This document shows, piece by piece, positions 31,914 through 40,142 of a DNA stretch of 64,000 nucleotides. A program made the translations under genes and the position numbers. The notes under the pieces were generated by a model. It was not told where the DNA came from. It worked only from the letters and a program-made list of their open reading frames with translations, and did not search any database. Every line of letters begins with the position of its first letter. Position 1 is the stretch's first letter. This stretch comes from Saccharothrix coeruleofusca (lineage in GTDB: Bacteria; Actinomycetota; Actinomycetes; Mycobacteriales; Pseudonocardiaceae): NCBI RefSeq assembly GCF_014648515.1, contig NZ_BMRG01000008.1:22994-86993 (forward strand), given 5' to 3'.

Positions 31914-32471
31914 GTGGCGCGGCACAGACGCACTCAACAACAAACACAACGCGATCAGCCATGGCCGGACACCGGTCTGGAGGACGAGCTGATCCGCAGG
32001 CTCTACCAGGAGTTCGGCAGCGCGCTGCTCGGTCACGCCATGCGGCTGACCGGCAGCGACCGCCAATGGGCAGAGGACATCGTGCAGGAGACGCTGGTCC
32101 GGGCGTGGCGCAACGCCGAGAAGCTGGAGCGGGACCCCGTCCTGCTGCGCTCTTGGCTGTTCACCGTGGCCCGGCGGCTGGTCATCGACGACCGCCGCAA
32201 GCGCAGCGTCCGACCGCAGGAGTCGGAGTTGACCCCGTCCGACGAGGCGCCGTCGCGGGATGAGGCGGACCGCACGCTGGCCGCGATCGTGGTCGCCGAA
32301 GCGCTCAACGGACTGACGGAGGAGCACCGGGAGGCTATTCTCGAGACGTATTTGAGGGATCGGACCGTCGGGGAAGCCGCAGCGGTGCTCGGAGTACCAC
32401 CGGGCACGGTGAAGTCCAGGGTCTACTACGCTCTTCGCGCCCTGCGGCGGGCGCTGCAGGATCGGGGCTGA
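31914..32471 (+). CDS. ECF-type RNA polymerase sigma factor
   Basis: About 185 residues. Region 2 (LYQEFGSALLGHAMRLTG, AEDIVQETLVRAWRN) and region 4 (LTEEHREAILETYLRDRTVGEAAAVLGVPPGTVKSRVYYALRALRR) are complete. No in-frame ATG lies close to region 2; the GTG at 31914 is the best guess, with a weak TTGGA upstream, so the start is uncertain. The anti-sigma gene follows after 5 bp. The divergent lipoprotein/DUF4142/redox genes are plausible targets. Confidence 0.88.
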   Translation: MARHRRTQQQTQRDQPWPDTGLEDELIRRLYQEFGSALLGHAMRLTGSDRQWAEDIVQETLVRAWRNAEKLERDPVLLRSWLFTVARRLVIDDRRKRSVRPQESELTPSDEAPSRDEADRTLAAIVVAEALNGLTEEHREAILETYLRDRTVGEAAAVLGVPPGTVKSRVYYALRALRRALQDRG

Positions 32472-32476
32472 CACAG

Positions 32477-33205
32477 GTGAGTTCGCTGCCGAACCACGTC
32501 GACGTGGCGGCGTATGTCCTCGGCATCCTCGATGAGGACGAGGTCGACGCCTTCGAGAACCATCTCGCCCAGTGCCGCCGATGTGCGCTCGACTTGCGCG
32601 ATTTCGCCATGCTGCCCGACCTGCTCGACGAAGCCGACGCCAACGGGATGCTGCGCTCCAACGCGGGCGAGCGACCCGACGGGCGCTCCGTGCGGGCGAT
32701 GCTGGACACGGTGTCGGAGGACCGCGCGCGCAAGCGCCGGAACCGCGTCCTGCTGGCCGCCGCCGCGGCCGTCCTGCTCGTCGCCGTGACCGCCGTGGTG
32801 TCGGTGAACCTCGCTTCTTCCTCTTCGAACACCGTGGCCGCGGGTTCCACCGCGCCCCGGCAGTCCGAAGTGGCCAACAACTCACCCGACGGATCGGGGT
32901 CGGTCGCCCGGACCGACCCCGCCACCGGGGTGACCGCCCGGATCAGCGCTTCGCCCGAGCCCTGGGGGACCTCACTGCAGCTGGAGGTCAGGGGGGTCAA
33001 GGGGCCGGGGCTGTGCGAGCTGGTCGCCAAGTCCCGCGAGGGCGACGTGCTGACCGTGGCCAGCTGGAAGGCCGCCGGGTCGGGCAGCGGCGACGACCCG
33101 GTGCACGTCGTCGGGGGAGTCGGCTTCAAGTGGCACGAGATCTCGGAGTTCTCGGTGCGCTACAACGACGACGGCAAGGTCCTGGTGCGCCTGCCCACCA
33201 GTTGA
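32477..33205 (+). CDS. Membrane-anchored zinc-finger anti-sigma factor
   Basis: 242 residues. The N-terminal domain has the H-x3-C-x2-C zinc-binding pattern (HLAQCRRC, residues about 29-36), a membrane helix spans about 93-112, and a Ser/Thr-rich linker leads to an extracytoplasmic beta domain. It should hold the upstream sigma factor at the membrane until an outside signal releases it. The GTG start is 5 bp after the sigma stop. Confidence 0.9.
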   Translation: MSSLPNHVDVAAYVLGILDEDEVDAFENHLAQCRRCALDLRDFAMLPDLLDEADANGMLRSNAGERPDGRSVRAMLDTVSEDRARKRRNRVLLAAAAAVLLVAVTAVVSVNLASSSSNTVAAGSTAPRQSEVANNSPDGSGSVARTDPATGVTARISASPEPWGTSLQLEVRGVKGPGLCELVAKSREGDVLTVASWKAAGSGSGDDPVHVVGGVGFKWHEISEFSVRYNDDGKVLVRLPTS

Positions 33206-33209
33206 CGCG

Positions 33210-33551
33210 CTAGATCCGGCGCAGTCCCAGCAGGACCCGCTCCATCAGCTCCAGCGACGGGCCGCCGTCGGAGTTGTCGGCGTTCTGGTGGACGTTGATC
33301 AGGCTCAGGTCCGACATGTCGGCCAGCAGCACGCGCACCACGCCCAGCGGCAGGTGCAGTCGTGCGGCCACCTCGGCCACCGAGTGCGGCAGCCTGCACA
33401 GGTCGCTGATGATGCGGTGCTCCGCGGTGGAGGTCAGCGCGTCGCGGGCGGCGCGCTCGTTGGTCGTGACGATCGTTTCGATCGCCAGCGCTGTCGTCGA
33501 GCGCGTCCGGCCGCCGGTCCTGGTGTAGGGGCGCACCCGCGGTGTCGACAC
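33210..33551 (-). CDS. DUF742 protein (CvnC-like), orphan
   Basis: 113 residues with the DUF742 pattern RPYTRTGGRT at the N terminus and a winged-helix-like HRIISDLCRLPHSVAEVAARLHLPLGVVRVLLADM. In conservons it is usually encoded with a histidine-kinase-like protein, a roadblock protein and a GTPase; none is next to it here. GAGGAG precedes the GTG at 33551. It converges on the anti-sigma gene with 4 bp between. Confidence 0.85.
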   Translation of the reverse strand: MSTPRVRPYTRTGGRTRSTTALAIETIVTTNERAARDALTSTAEHRIISDLCRLPHSVAEVAARLHLPLGVVRVLLADMSDLSLINVHQNADNSDGGPSLELMERVLLGLRRI

Positions 33552-34116
33552 CGGAGCTCCTCGGCGGTCGGAGTGATCTTCAAGGCCGTTGCCGGTGTTC
33601 GACCTTAGAAGTGACCGGGGTGCGCTGTCTGCTGTTGATCCGAAATTCGGCGGGTTTTTCTTTCCGCCGACACGCTGCGTACCAGCGTTGATTCCCAGTG
33701 TGATCGAAATTTTCGACACTCATGGGATGATCGGTTGCCGACCGGCTCGGCGACCGGGAGGCCACCCCGCGACGGCAGTCGTCGCGAGGTGACCCGGAGG
33801 ATCACCCGATGGGTGTCGGATTCACGATCACAGGAACCTCGCAGAACACTGGGGCAGAACACTGGGGGATGTGTTCTGGTGATGAGCTCACCATCGCGGC
33901 TTGTGGCCGGGTTCGAAGCTAGCCGGCGCGGGAGCGCTCTCACAACGGTGTTGGGCAAGGCTTGATGTTGACCGTTCAACGGAATGGTTCGTCGAGCGGC
34001 GAACCGTCACCGTTCGACACCAGGTGTAACGCCGAAGAGGGGTGGTAACCCGCCGTGGTCAACGGCCGCGCGCCGCAGAGCACGCGGCTCAACCCGAGGG
34101 CATCCGGAGGACGGCC
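33552..34116. other. 565-bp intergenic region
   Basis: I see no convincing gene here. The region is less GC-biased than its surroundings, contains a 13-bp tandem duplication at 33842-33867 and carries the promoters of the DUF742 gene and the SRPBCC operon. Short frames present have neither an RBS nor the expected codon bias. Confidence 0.6.
33842..33867. repeat. Perfect 13-bp tandem duplication
   Basis: CAGAACACTGGGG occurs twice in direct succession (33842-33854 and 33855-33867) inside the intergenic region. Its origin and role are unknown. Confidence 0.85.
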
Positions 34117-35085
34117 ATGGTCTCCCAGTCGGTGGACCGGAAGACGGCGGGCAGAGCGGGAGGACGGCTCGGGCGAGCCCTGGGCTGGGTGAGCCTGGGC
34201 CTGGGAGTCGCGCAAGTGGCGGCCCCGAACGCGGTGCGGCGGATGAGCGGGGTCGACGACTCGGCCACCTCCCGCGCGGTGGTGCCGCTGGTGGGCGCCC
34301 GCGAACTCGTGCACGCCGCCGGGCTGCTGGCGGGCAAGCGGGCAGGCCCGTGGGCGTGGACCCGCGTCGCGGGCGACGCGATGGACCTGACCAGCCTCGC
34401 CGTGGCGCTGGCCAACCGACGGGGGCGGCAGCAGGCGCGGCAGCGCAGGCGCCTGGCCGGGGTCACCGGCGCCGTGCTCGGCATCACCGCTCTGGACGTG
34501 CTCACCGCGCTCACCTCCCGTGAGCGGGCCGGAGGAGGAACTGTGAACCTGACCGCCACGACGACCGTGCGCAGGCCACCGGGGGAGGTGTACGAGTTCT
34601 GGCGGCGCTTGGAGAACCTGCCCACCTTCATGGCGCACCTGGACGACGTGCGCACCACCGGTGAGAGGACCAGCCGCTGGAGCGCCACGGCACCGTTCGG
34701 CCGCACCGTCGAGTGGGACGCCGAGATCACCGACGAGGAGCCCGGCGTGCGCATCGGCTGGCGCTCGACCGGCGACGCGGACGTGCCCAACACCGGCAAG
34801 GTGTGGTTCGTGCCCGCACCGGACGGCGTGAGCACCGAGGTGCACGTGGTCATCCGCTACGACATGCCCGGCGGGGCCATCGGCAAGGCCGTCGCCCGCT
34901 ACTTCGGCGAGGAGCCGCACCAGCAGCTCGACGACGACCTGCGCAGGCTCAAGCAGGTCCTGGAGACCGGCGAGGTGGTCCGCTCCGAGGGCGCCCCGTG
35001 GGGCAAGCGCGCCCGCCACGAGTTCCCGCAGCGGCCCGCGCAGCCCCTGTCGGCCGAGGAACTGGCGAAGGGAGCCGTGGCATGA
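34117..35085 (+). CDS. SRPBCC (cyclase/dehydrase-like) protein with N-terminal membrane region
   Basis: 322 residues. Residues about 20-145 hold three or four short hydrophobic segments (GRALGWVSLGLGVAQVAAP; LAGVTGAVLGITALDVLTAL). Residues about 150-290 form an SRPBCC/START-like domain beginning TATTTVRRPPGEVYEFWRRLENLPTFM. This fold binds hydrophobic ligands; none can be named. GGAGG precedes the ATG by 6 nt. The stop overlaps the Zn-dehydrogenase start (ATGA), so the two act together or are co-regulated. Confidence 0.85.
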   Translation: MVSQSVDRKTAGRAGGRLGRALGWVSLGLGVAQVAAPNAVRRMSGVDDSATSRAVVPLVGARELVHAAGLLAGKRAGPWAWTRVAGDAMDLTSLAVALANRRGRQQARQRRRLAGVTGAVLGITALDVLTALTSRERAGGGTVNLTATTTVRRPPGEVYEFWRRLENLPTFMAHLDDVRTTGERTSRWSATAPFGRTVEWDAEITDEEPGVRIGWRSTGDADVPNTGKVWFVPAPDGVSTEVHVVIRYDMPGGAIGKAVARYFGEEPHQQLDDDLRRLKQVLETGEVVRSEGAPWGKRARHEFPQRPAQPLSAEELAKGAVA

Positions 35086-36257
35086 GGGCGAACACCTGGG
35101 CGGGCCGCAACAAGGTCGAGGTCCGCGACGTGCCCGACCCGACCATCCTCAACAGCCGCGACGCGATCGTGCGGGTCACCTCCACCGCGATCTGCGGCTC
35201 GGACCTGCACCTGGTCGACGGCTACGTGCCGACCATGCAGGACGGCGACATCATGGGCCACGAGTTCATGGGCGAAGTGGTCGAGGTCGGTCCCGGCGTC
35301 GACCCCGGCAAGCTGCGCGTGGGCGACCGGGTCGTGGTGCCGTTCCCGATCGCCTGCGGCGCCTGCGGGGCGTGCGCGGCGGAGCTGTACTCCTGCTGCG
35401 AGAACAGCAACCCCAACGCGGGCATCGCGGAGAAGATGTTCGGCCACCCGGTCGCCGGGATCTTCGGCTACTCCCACCTGACCGGCGGATACGCGGGCGG
35501 GCAGGCGCAGTACGCGCGGGTGCCCTTCGCCGACGTCGGCCCGCTCAAGATCGAGTCCGACCTCACTGACGAGCAGGTGCTGTTCCTGTCCGACATCCTG
35601 CCCACCGGCTACATGGGCGCCGAGATGTGCGACATCCAGCCCACCGACGTGGTCGCGGTGTGGGGCGCGGGACCGGTGGGGCAGCTGGCCATGGACAGCG
35701 CGCGGGCACTGGGCGCCGCGCAGGTCATCGCGATCGACAAGGAGCCCTACCGGCTGGCCATGGCCGAGCGGGCGGGCTACACCACGATCAACTTCGACGA
35801 GGTCGACGTCCGGTCCCGGCTGCTGGAGCTCACCGGCGGGCGCGGCCCGGAGAAGTGCATCGACGCCGTCGGCCTGGAGGCCACCCACGGCAGCGCCCAC
35901 ATCAACGCCTACGACCGCGTCAAGCAGGCCGTCCGGTCGGAGACCGAGCGGCCGCACGCCCTGCGCCAGGCGATCCTGTCCTGCCGCAGCGGCGGCGTGG
36001 TGTCCGTCATCGGCGTCTACGGCGGCCTGATGGACAAGTTCCCGGCGGGCGCCTGGATGAACCGGTCGCTGACGCTGCGCACCGGTCAGTGCCACGTCCA
36101 CCGCTACATGAAGCCGCTGCTCGGCCTCATCGAGCGCGGGGAGATCGACCCGACGCGGATCATCACCCACCGCATGTCGCTGGAGGAGGCGCCGCGCGCC
36201 TTCGAGATCTTCAAGCACAAGCAGGACGACTGCGAGAAGGTGATCCTCACTCCCTGA
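35082..36257 (+). CDS. Zinc-dependent alcohol dehydrogenase (formaldehyde-dehydrogenase-like)
   Basis: 391 residues, medium-chain dehydrogenase fold. Catalytic-zinc ligands are in STAICGSDLH and GHEFMGEV, the structural-zinc cysteines in CGACGACAAELYSCC, and the NAD-binding motif is VWGAGPVGQLA near residue 192. The long insert around residue 270 resembles glutathione-independent formaldehyde dehydrogenases. The substrate is not known. It is translationally coupled to the SRPBCC gene. Confidence 0.9.
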   Translation: MRANTWAGRNKVEVRDVPDPTILNSRDAIVRVTSTAICGSDLHLVDGYVPTMQDGDIMGHEFMGEVVEVGPGVDPGKLRVGDRVVVPFPIACGACGACAAELYSCCENSNPNAGIAEKMFGHPVAGIFGYSHLTGGYAGGQAQYARVPFADVGPLKIESDLTDEQVLFLSDILPTGYMGAEMCDIQPTDVVAVWGAGPVGQLAMDSARALGAAQVIAIDKEPYRLAMAERAGYTTINFDEVDVRSRLLELTGGRGPEKCIDAVGLEATHGSAHINAYDRVKQAVRSETERPHALRQAILSCRSGGVVSVIGVYGGLMDKFPAGAWMNRSLTLRTGQCHVHRYMKPLLGLIERGEIDPTRIITHRMSLEEAPRAFEIFKHKQDDCEKVILTP

Positions 36258-36275
36258 CGGCGGCCACCCGGCTGG

Positions 36276-37508
36276 TCAAGCCGCGTGCCGGGTGGGTTGT
36301 CGGTGCAGCAGGTTCTGCCGGGGGCGCTGGGCGGGATCGACGTGGCGGGGTGGGATGACGGCAGGCACCCCGTCGACCAGGGTGATGCGCCACTCGGTGT
36401 GGTGGACCAGGCTGTGGTGACGGCGGCACAGCAGGACCAGGTTGTCCAGGTCGGTGGGGCCGCCGTCGGCCCAGTGGCGCACGTGGTGGGCGTCGCACCA
36501 GGTCGATGGCCGGTGGCAGCCGGGGAAGGCGCAGCCGCCGTGGCGGGCGTGCAGGGCGCGGCGCTGCGCCAGGCTGACGGTGCGCCGGGCGCGGCCGAGG
36601 TCGAGCACCTCCGAGCGCCCGCCGAGCACGACCGGGATGACCTTGGCGTCGCAGGCCAGGCGGCGGGCCTGGGCGGCGCTGAGGTGGCGGCCGTCGTCCA
36701 GCCGGGCGTGGCCGGTGCCGCGGCGCAGCGCGTCGAAGCCGACCGTGACGCTGATGTGCGGGCGCTCCCCGGCTTCGCTGGGCAGCCTGCCGCTGCCCTC
36801 GGCAAGCTCCAGCAGGTCGGCGAACGCCTCCCCCTGCCGCTCGGCGCGGTTGCGCGGTGCGGCCGCACCGCGTTCGGCCGCACCTCGCTCGGCTGCGCCC
36901 TGTTCGGCGGCATCCCGTTCGCCCGCCAGGGGCGCGGCCAAGGGGTACAGCAGGGCGGTGAACTTGGCGCCGGTCTCGGCGGACAGCTCGCCCCACAGCT
37001 CCAGCCGTCCGCCCGGCAGGTGGCGCAGGTGCAACACGTCGCCGCGGGCGGCGTGCTCGTCCCGTTCGTCGGCTTCGTCCCGCGCGGTGCGGTCGCGGAT
37101 GTGCTCGGCCAGCAGCCGCACCGCCCGCGGCTCCACCGCGCAGGCGGCGCGGACCAGGATCTCCTGACTGCCCGGAGGCAGTCGCAGCGAAACCGCCCGC
37201 GCCAGCTCGGCCAGGTGCTCCTCGCTCAGCTCCGGCCACACCTCTGCGGGGATCGGGTGCGCGGGTTCCAGCGGCTGCCCGGTGGCGCTGAGGGTGCCCA
37301 GGAACAGGCGGACCTGCGCCGTCCAGCGCCGCAACCGCGCCCGGTCGACGCGGGTGCTGTGCCGATAGGACTCCAGGTCCAGCCCGCGCCGCAGCACCTC
37401 GGCCAGCAGGGCCAGGCGCTGCCCGTGCAGCGCTCGGGCGCGCGTCTCGACCTCGGCGACGGCACTCATCAAGTCGTCGTCGGACAGCAGCGCGGGCGGA
37501 GGACTCAT
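36276..37508 (-). CDS. DUF222/13E12-type HNH nuclease-domain protein
   Basis: 410 residues. The N-terminal DUF222 region is all-helical and is followed near residue 230 by a short Ala/Glu/Arg repeat (AAEQGAAERGAAERGAAAP). The C-terminal HNH motif is complete: CAFPGCHRP, CDAHHVRHWADGG, NLVLLCRRHHSLVH. Such proteins are multicopy in actinobacteria and of uncertain function. The ATG at 37508 is chosen because TAACGT lies 7 nt upstream, indicating a leaderless transcript. It converges on the dehydrogenase gene. Confidence 0.87.
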   Translation of the reverse strand: MSPPPALLSDDDLMSAVAEVETRARALHGQRLALLAEVLRRGLDLESYRHSTRVDRARLRRWTAQVRLFLGTLSATGQPLEPAHPIPAEVWPELSEEHLAELARAVSLRLPPGSQEILVRAACAVEPRAVRLLAEHIRDRTARDEADERDEHAARGDVLHLRHLPGGRLELWGELSAETGAKFTALLYPLAAPLAGERDAAEQGAAERGAAERGAAAPRNRAERQGEAFADLLELAEGSGRLPSEAGERPHISVTVGFDALRRGTGHARLDDGRHLSAAQARRLACDAKVIPVVLGGRSEVLDLGRARRTVSLAQRRALHARHGGCAFPGCHRPSTWCDAHHVRHWADGGPTDLDNLVLLCRRHHSLVHHTEWRITLVDGVPAVIPPRHVDPAQRPRQNLLHRQPTRHAA

Positions 37509-37614
37509 GTCCACCACGTTATTCGAACACCTGTTCCCGTCGCATCTACACGATCAGGCGTTCACGGATGGATGACCGGGGCGCCGCGCTGTCCACAGTG
37601 GTCCCCCTGTCGCG

Positions 37615-37655
37615 CCCTGGTGTCCTGTTCGAGCACCGCGGACCCTGGTGTCCTG
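37615..37655. promoter_or_regulatory. Direct repeat in the MarR promoter
   Basis: CCCTGGTGTCCTG occurs perfectly at 37615-37627 and 37643-37655, 28 bp apart centre to centre, ending 13 bp before the MarR start. It may be an autoregulatory operator or a chance duplication. Confidence 0.4.
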
Positions 37656-37668
37656 AGAGGATTGCCCG

Positions 37669-38187
37669 GTGGCTGAGCAGGAGGTGCCCGTCGCCGAGGA
37701 CGTGGTGACGGAGCAGGACTACGAGAGGTTCGCGCGGCACCGCATCGCCGAACTCGGCGGGGACGCCGAGGCGTTCGGCCTGTCCTACAACGTGCTGCAG
37801 CTGGCGTACATGATGATCACCGATTACGAGGCGCTGGTGCACCGCGAGCACGGCTGGACCATGCCCGCGTTCCGGCTGATGTTCAAGCTGTGGATCCTGG
37901 GCCCGACCCAGCCCAACCGGTTGGCGGACCTGTCGGGGACCACGCGCTCGGCGATGTCGAACCTGATCAACACGCTGGAGCGGGCGGGCCTGGTGGAGCG
38001 CAGCCGCGACGAGCGGGACCGGCGGGTGGTGTTCGTGGCGCTGACCGAGCGCGGGCGCGAGGCGGTGTCGCGGGCGTTCCCCAGGCAGAACGCGCGGGAA
38101 TCGCGGTGGTTCGAAATCCTCTCGCCGGAGGATCGCGCCCGGATGGTCGACATGATCCGCCGCGTGGTGGCGACCCGGCCGGGGTAG
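37669..38187 (+). CDS. MarR-family transcriptional regulator
   Basis: 172 residues. The winged helix shows LADLSGTTRSAMSNLINTLERAGLVERSRDERDRRVVFVALTERG (recognition helix and wing), with helical dimerisation regions on both sides. The target and ligand are unknown. It begins with GTG. The neighbours are a divergent HNH gene and downstream secreted proteins, neither an obvious regulon member. Confidence 0.88.
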   Translation: MAEQEVPVAEDVVTEQDYERFARHRIAELGGDAEAFGLSYNVLQLAYMMITDYEALVHREHGWTMPAFRLMFKLWILGPTQPNRLADLSGTTRSAMSNLINTLERAGLVERSRDERDRRVVFVALTERGREAVSRAFPRQNARESRWFEILSPEDRARMVDMIRRVVATRPG

Positions 38188-38256
38188 TGGCGGGACGCCT
38201 TTCGGACAATGTCGTGCGAAATTCAACGAAATGTTGCGCAGCCGGTTGTTAATGCG

Positions 38257-38330
38257 TCTCAGGTTTTCTGAGATGTGGTCATCCCAGGGTCGCTGAACCA
38301 GCCCCTGTTTCACCAGGTGGACCCCTGGTG
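38257..38330. other. Two hairpins in the MarR-DUF4360 intergenic region
   Basis: The 248-bp gap after the MarR gene holds two inverted repeats: TCTCAG/CTGAGA at 38257-38273 (5-nt loop) and CACCAGG/CCTGGTG at 38311-38330 (6-nt loop). The first may be a terminator. The second lies about 106 bp before the DUF4360 ATG and could be an operator. The rest is relatively AT-rich promoter-like DNA. Confidence 0.45.
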
Positions 38331-38435
38331 CGGACGCTAAACATTTTTCATGCGGATGGCGGAATGGCCGCCGGGGATTGCTGCGATACGTTCGCTTAAC
38401 CGTCGTCGCATCGCATCGCAGCAGAAAGGCCCCCC

Positions 38436-39053
38436 ATGCTGACCACAGTGGCAGCGGCTGCGCTCGTCATGTCCGCGCTCATTCCCACCGCCCAATCCGA
38501 GGCCGTGCCCCCGCCGGACTACGTCACCGTCGATGTGGTGACCGTGAACGGGTCGGGTTGCCCAGCCGGAACGGCCGCGGTGGCTGCTTCCCCCGATCGC
38601 ACCGCGTTCACCGTCACCTACAGCGCGTTCCTCGCCGAAGCCGGTGAAGGCGCCGCCCCGACGGACTTCCGGAAGAACTGCCAGCTGGCCGTGAAGGTCG
38701 GCTACCCGCAGGGCTTCACGTTCGGCGTCGCCCAGGCCGACTACCGCGGCTTCGCGCACCTCCAGGCGGGTGCGACCGGGATGGAGCAGGGCAACTACTA
38801 CTTCGCGGGCATGTCGCCCACCGGGCGCAAGAGCCATTCCTTCACCGGCCCCTACAGTGACAACTGGCAGGCCACGGACGCGACCGAGTTCGGTTCCATC
38901 GTGTACGCCCCCTGCGGCGAGTCCCGATTGGTCAACCTGAACACCGAGCTGCGGGTTTCGAACGGCTCCGCGCAAGGCACCAGCTTCATGGTGATGGATT
39001 CCACCGACGGCAGCGTCAGCACCAAGTACCACTTCGCCTGGAAGCGGTGCTAG
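38436..39053 (+). CDS. Secreted DUF4360 protein, copy 1
   Basis: 205 residues: a short signal peptide (about 1-22) and one DUF4360 domain with TVNGSGCPAGTAAVA, RKNCQLAVKV, YRGFAHLQAGA and a C-terminal YHFAWKRC. Four cysteines probably make two disulfides. Function unknown; the family is exported and often multicopy. AGAAAGG lies upstream of the ATG. Confidence 0.88.
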   Translation: MLTTVAAAALVMSALIPTAQSEAVPPPDYVTVDVVTVNGSGCPAGTAAVAASPDRTAFTVTYSAFLAEAGEGAAPTDFRKNCQLAVKVGYPQGFTFGVAQADYRGFAHLQAGATGMEQGNYYFAGMSPTGRKSHSFTGPYSDNWQATDATEFGSIVYAPCGESRLVNLNTELRVSNGSAQGTSFMVMDSTDGSVSTKYHFAWKRC

Positions 39054-39138
39054 GAGTTGTCGGCTGCAGTGGAGCACGTTCGACCCCGGAGCAATTCGCC
39101 GCCGTTGATCGGTTTTTTGACGAGTCGGAAGGTGTTCG

Positions 39139-39768
39139 ATGCTGAACATTGTGGCCGCCGCCCTGGCGGCGTCGGTGATCGTGATCCCGCCCGGTGGGGC
39201 ACCCGGCACCACTCCACCGCTGGACCACATCACCATCGAAGTGGTGACCGTCAACGGGTCCGGTTGTCCGGCCGGGACCGCGGCGGTGGCGGTGTCGCCG
39301 GACAACAAGGCGTTCACCGTGACCTACAGCGACTTCATGGCGGTGGTGGGCGGTAACGCCGATCCCACCGCGTGGCGCAAGAACTGCCAGCTGAACCTCA
39401 AGGTCAACGTCCCGTCGGGCTTCACCTACGGGATCGCCCAGGCCGACTACCGCGGCTTCGGGCACCTCGAGCCGGGTGCCACCGGCATGGAACGGGCGAA
39501 CTACTACTTCCAGGGTATGTCGCCCACGGCGTACAAGGTGCACAACTACGCCGGGCCGTTCAGCGACGACTGGCAGGCCACGGACACCACCGAGCTCGCC
39601 GCGATCGTCTACCACCCCTGCGGCGAGAAGCGCAACTTCAACATCAACACCGAGTTGCGGGTGAGCCTGGGGACCTCCGACCCCAAGACCACCAGTTTCA
39701 TGTCGATGGACTCGACCGACACCACCATCCAGACCACCTACCACTTCGCATGGAAGACCTGTCCATAG
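39139..39768 (+). CDS. Secreted DUF4360 protein, copy 2
   Basis: 209 residues, the same domain and cysteine pattern as the preceding gene (TVNGSGCPAGTAAVAVSPD, KNCQLNLKV, YRGFGHLEPGATGME, YHFAWKTCP). The two are clearly paralogous and lie 85 bp apart, a local tandem duplication that has since diverged. It has a signal peptide at about 1-20. A strong terminator follows. Confidence 0.88.
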   Translation: MLNIVAAALAASVIVIPPGGAPGTTPPLDHITIEVVTVNGSGCPAGTAAVAVSPDNKAFTVTYSDFMAVVGGNADPTAWRKNCQLNLKVNVPSGFTYGIAQADYRGFGHLEPGATGMERANYYFQGMSPTAYKVHNYAGPFSDDWQATDTTELAAIVYHPCGEKRNFNINTELRVSLGTSDPKTTSFMSMDSTDTTIQTTYHFAWKTCP

Positions 39769-39788
39769 ACCCCGTGGTGGGGAGGCCG

Positions 39789-39820
39789 GCGGGCAGGCAG
39801 CCGAGAGGTTGCCTGCCCGC
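39789..39820 (+). terminator. Intrinsic terminator after the DUF4360 pair
   Basis: A perfect 11-bp stem, GCGGGCAGGCA at 39789-39799 with TGCCTGCCCGC at 39810-39820, 10-nt loop, followed by TTATA. It lies 21 bp after the stop and could also serve the converging small gene. Confidence 0.8.
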
Positions 39821-39838
39821 TTATACGCGGTGGGAACG

Positions 39839-40051
39839 CTAGCGGGCGGCGCGGCGCGCCGCCCTCGCGCAGGCCGCGGCGGCGAGCAGCAGCAGAGCGG
39901 CCACGGCTGCCTGCCACCACGCCGACTCGCTCAGCGCCACCGTCACGTTGACCGCTCCCACCAGGGTGAACAGGCAGGCCAGCAGCAGCCACAGCCCGCG
40001 TTCGGACTTCAGCCCCCCGCGGACGAGGGACGGCATAGGTGAGTGCGCCAT
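39839..40051 (-). CDS. Small two-helix membrane protein
   Basis: 70 residues: a basic N terminus, two hydrophobic helices (about 20-41 and 44-62) and an Ala/Arg-rich end. GGAGG lies 8 nt before the ATG. No family recognised. It lies downstream of the VIT-transporter gene on the same strand, 91 bp away. Confidence 0.65.
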   Translation of the reverse strand: MAHSPMPSLVRGGLKSERGLWLLLACLFTLVGAVNVTVALSESAWWQAAVAALLLLAAAACARAARRAAR

Positions 40052-40142
40052 GGCGGGACCTCCAGGGGATGCGACGCAGCAGGACACGTCGAATGCGCGG
40101 CGGTTACCCACTGACCGGTCGATTCACACCTGCGCGATCACC

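Noticed and set aside
33900-33945. GGGTTCGAAGC resembling a tRNA T-loop
   Set aside because: The flanking bases cannot form a T-stem, and no anticodon or acceptor stem is found.
33735-33965. 76-codon frame in the intergenic region
   Set aside because: No RBS, poor third-position bias and no resemblance to any protein; it also spans the 13-bp tandem duplication.
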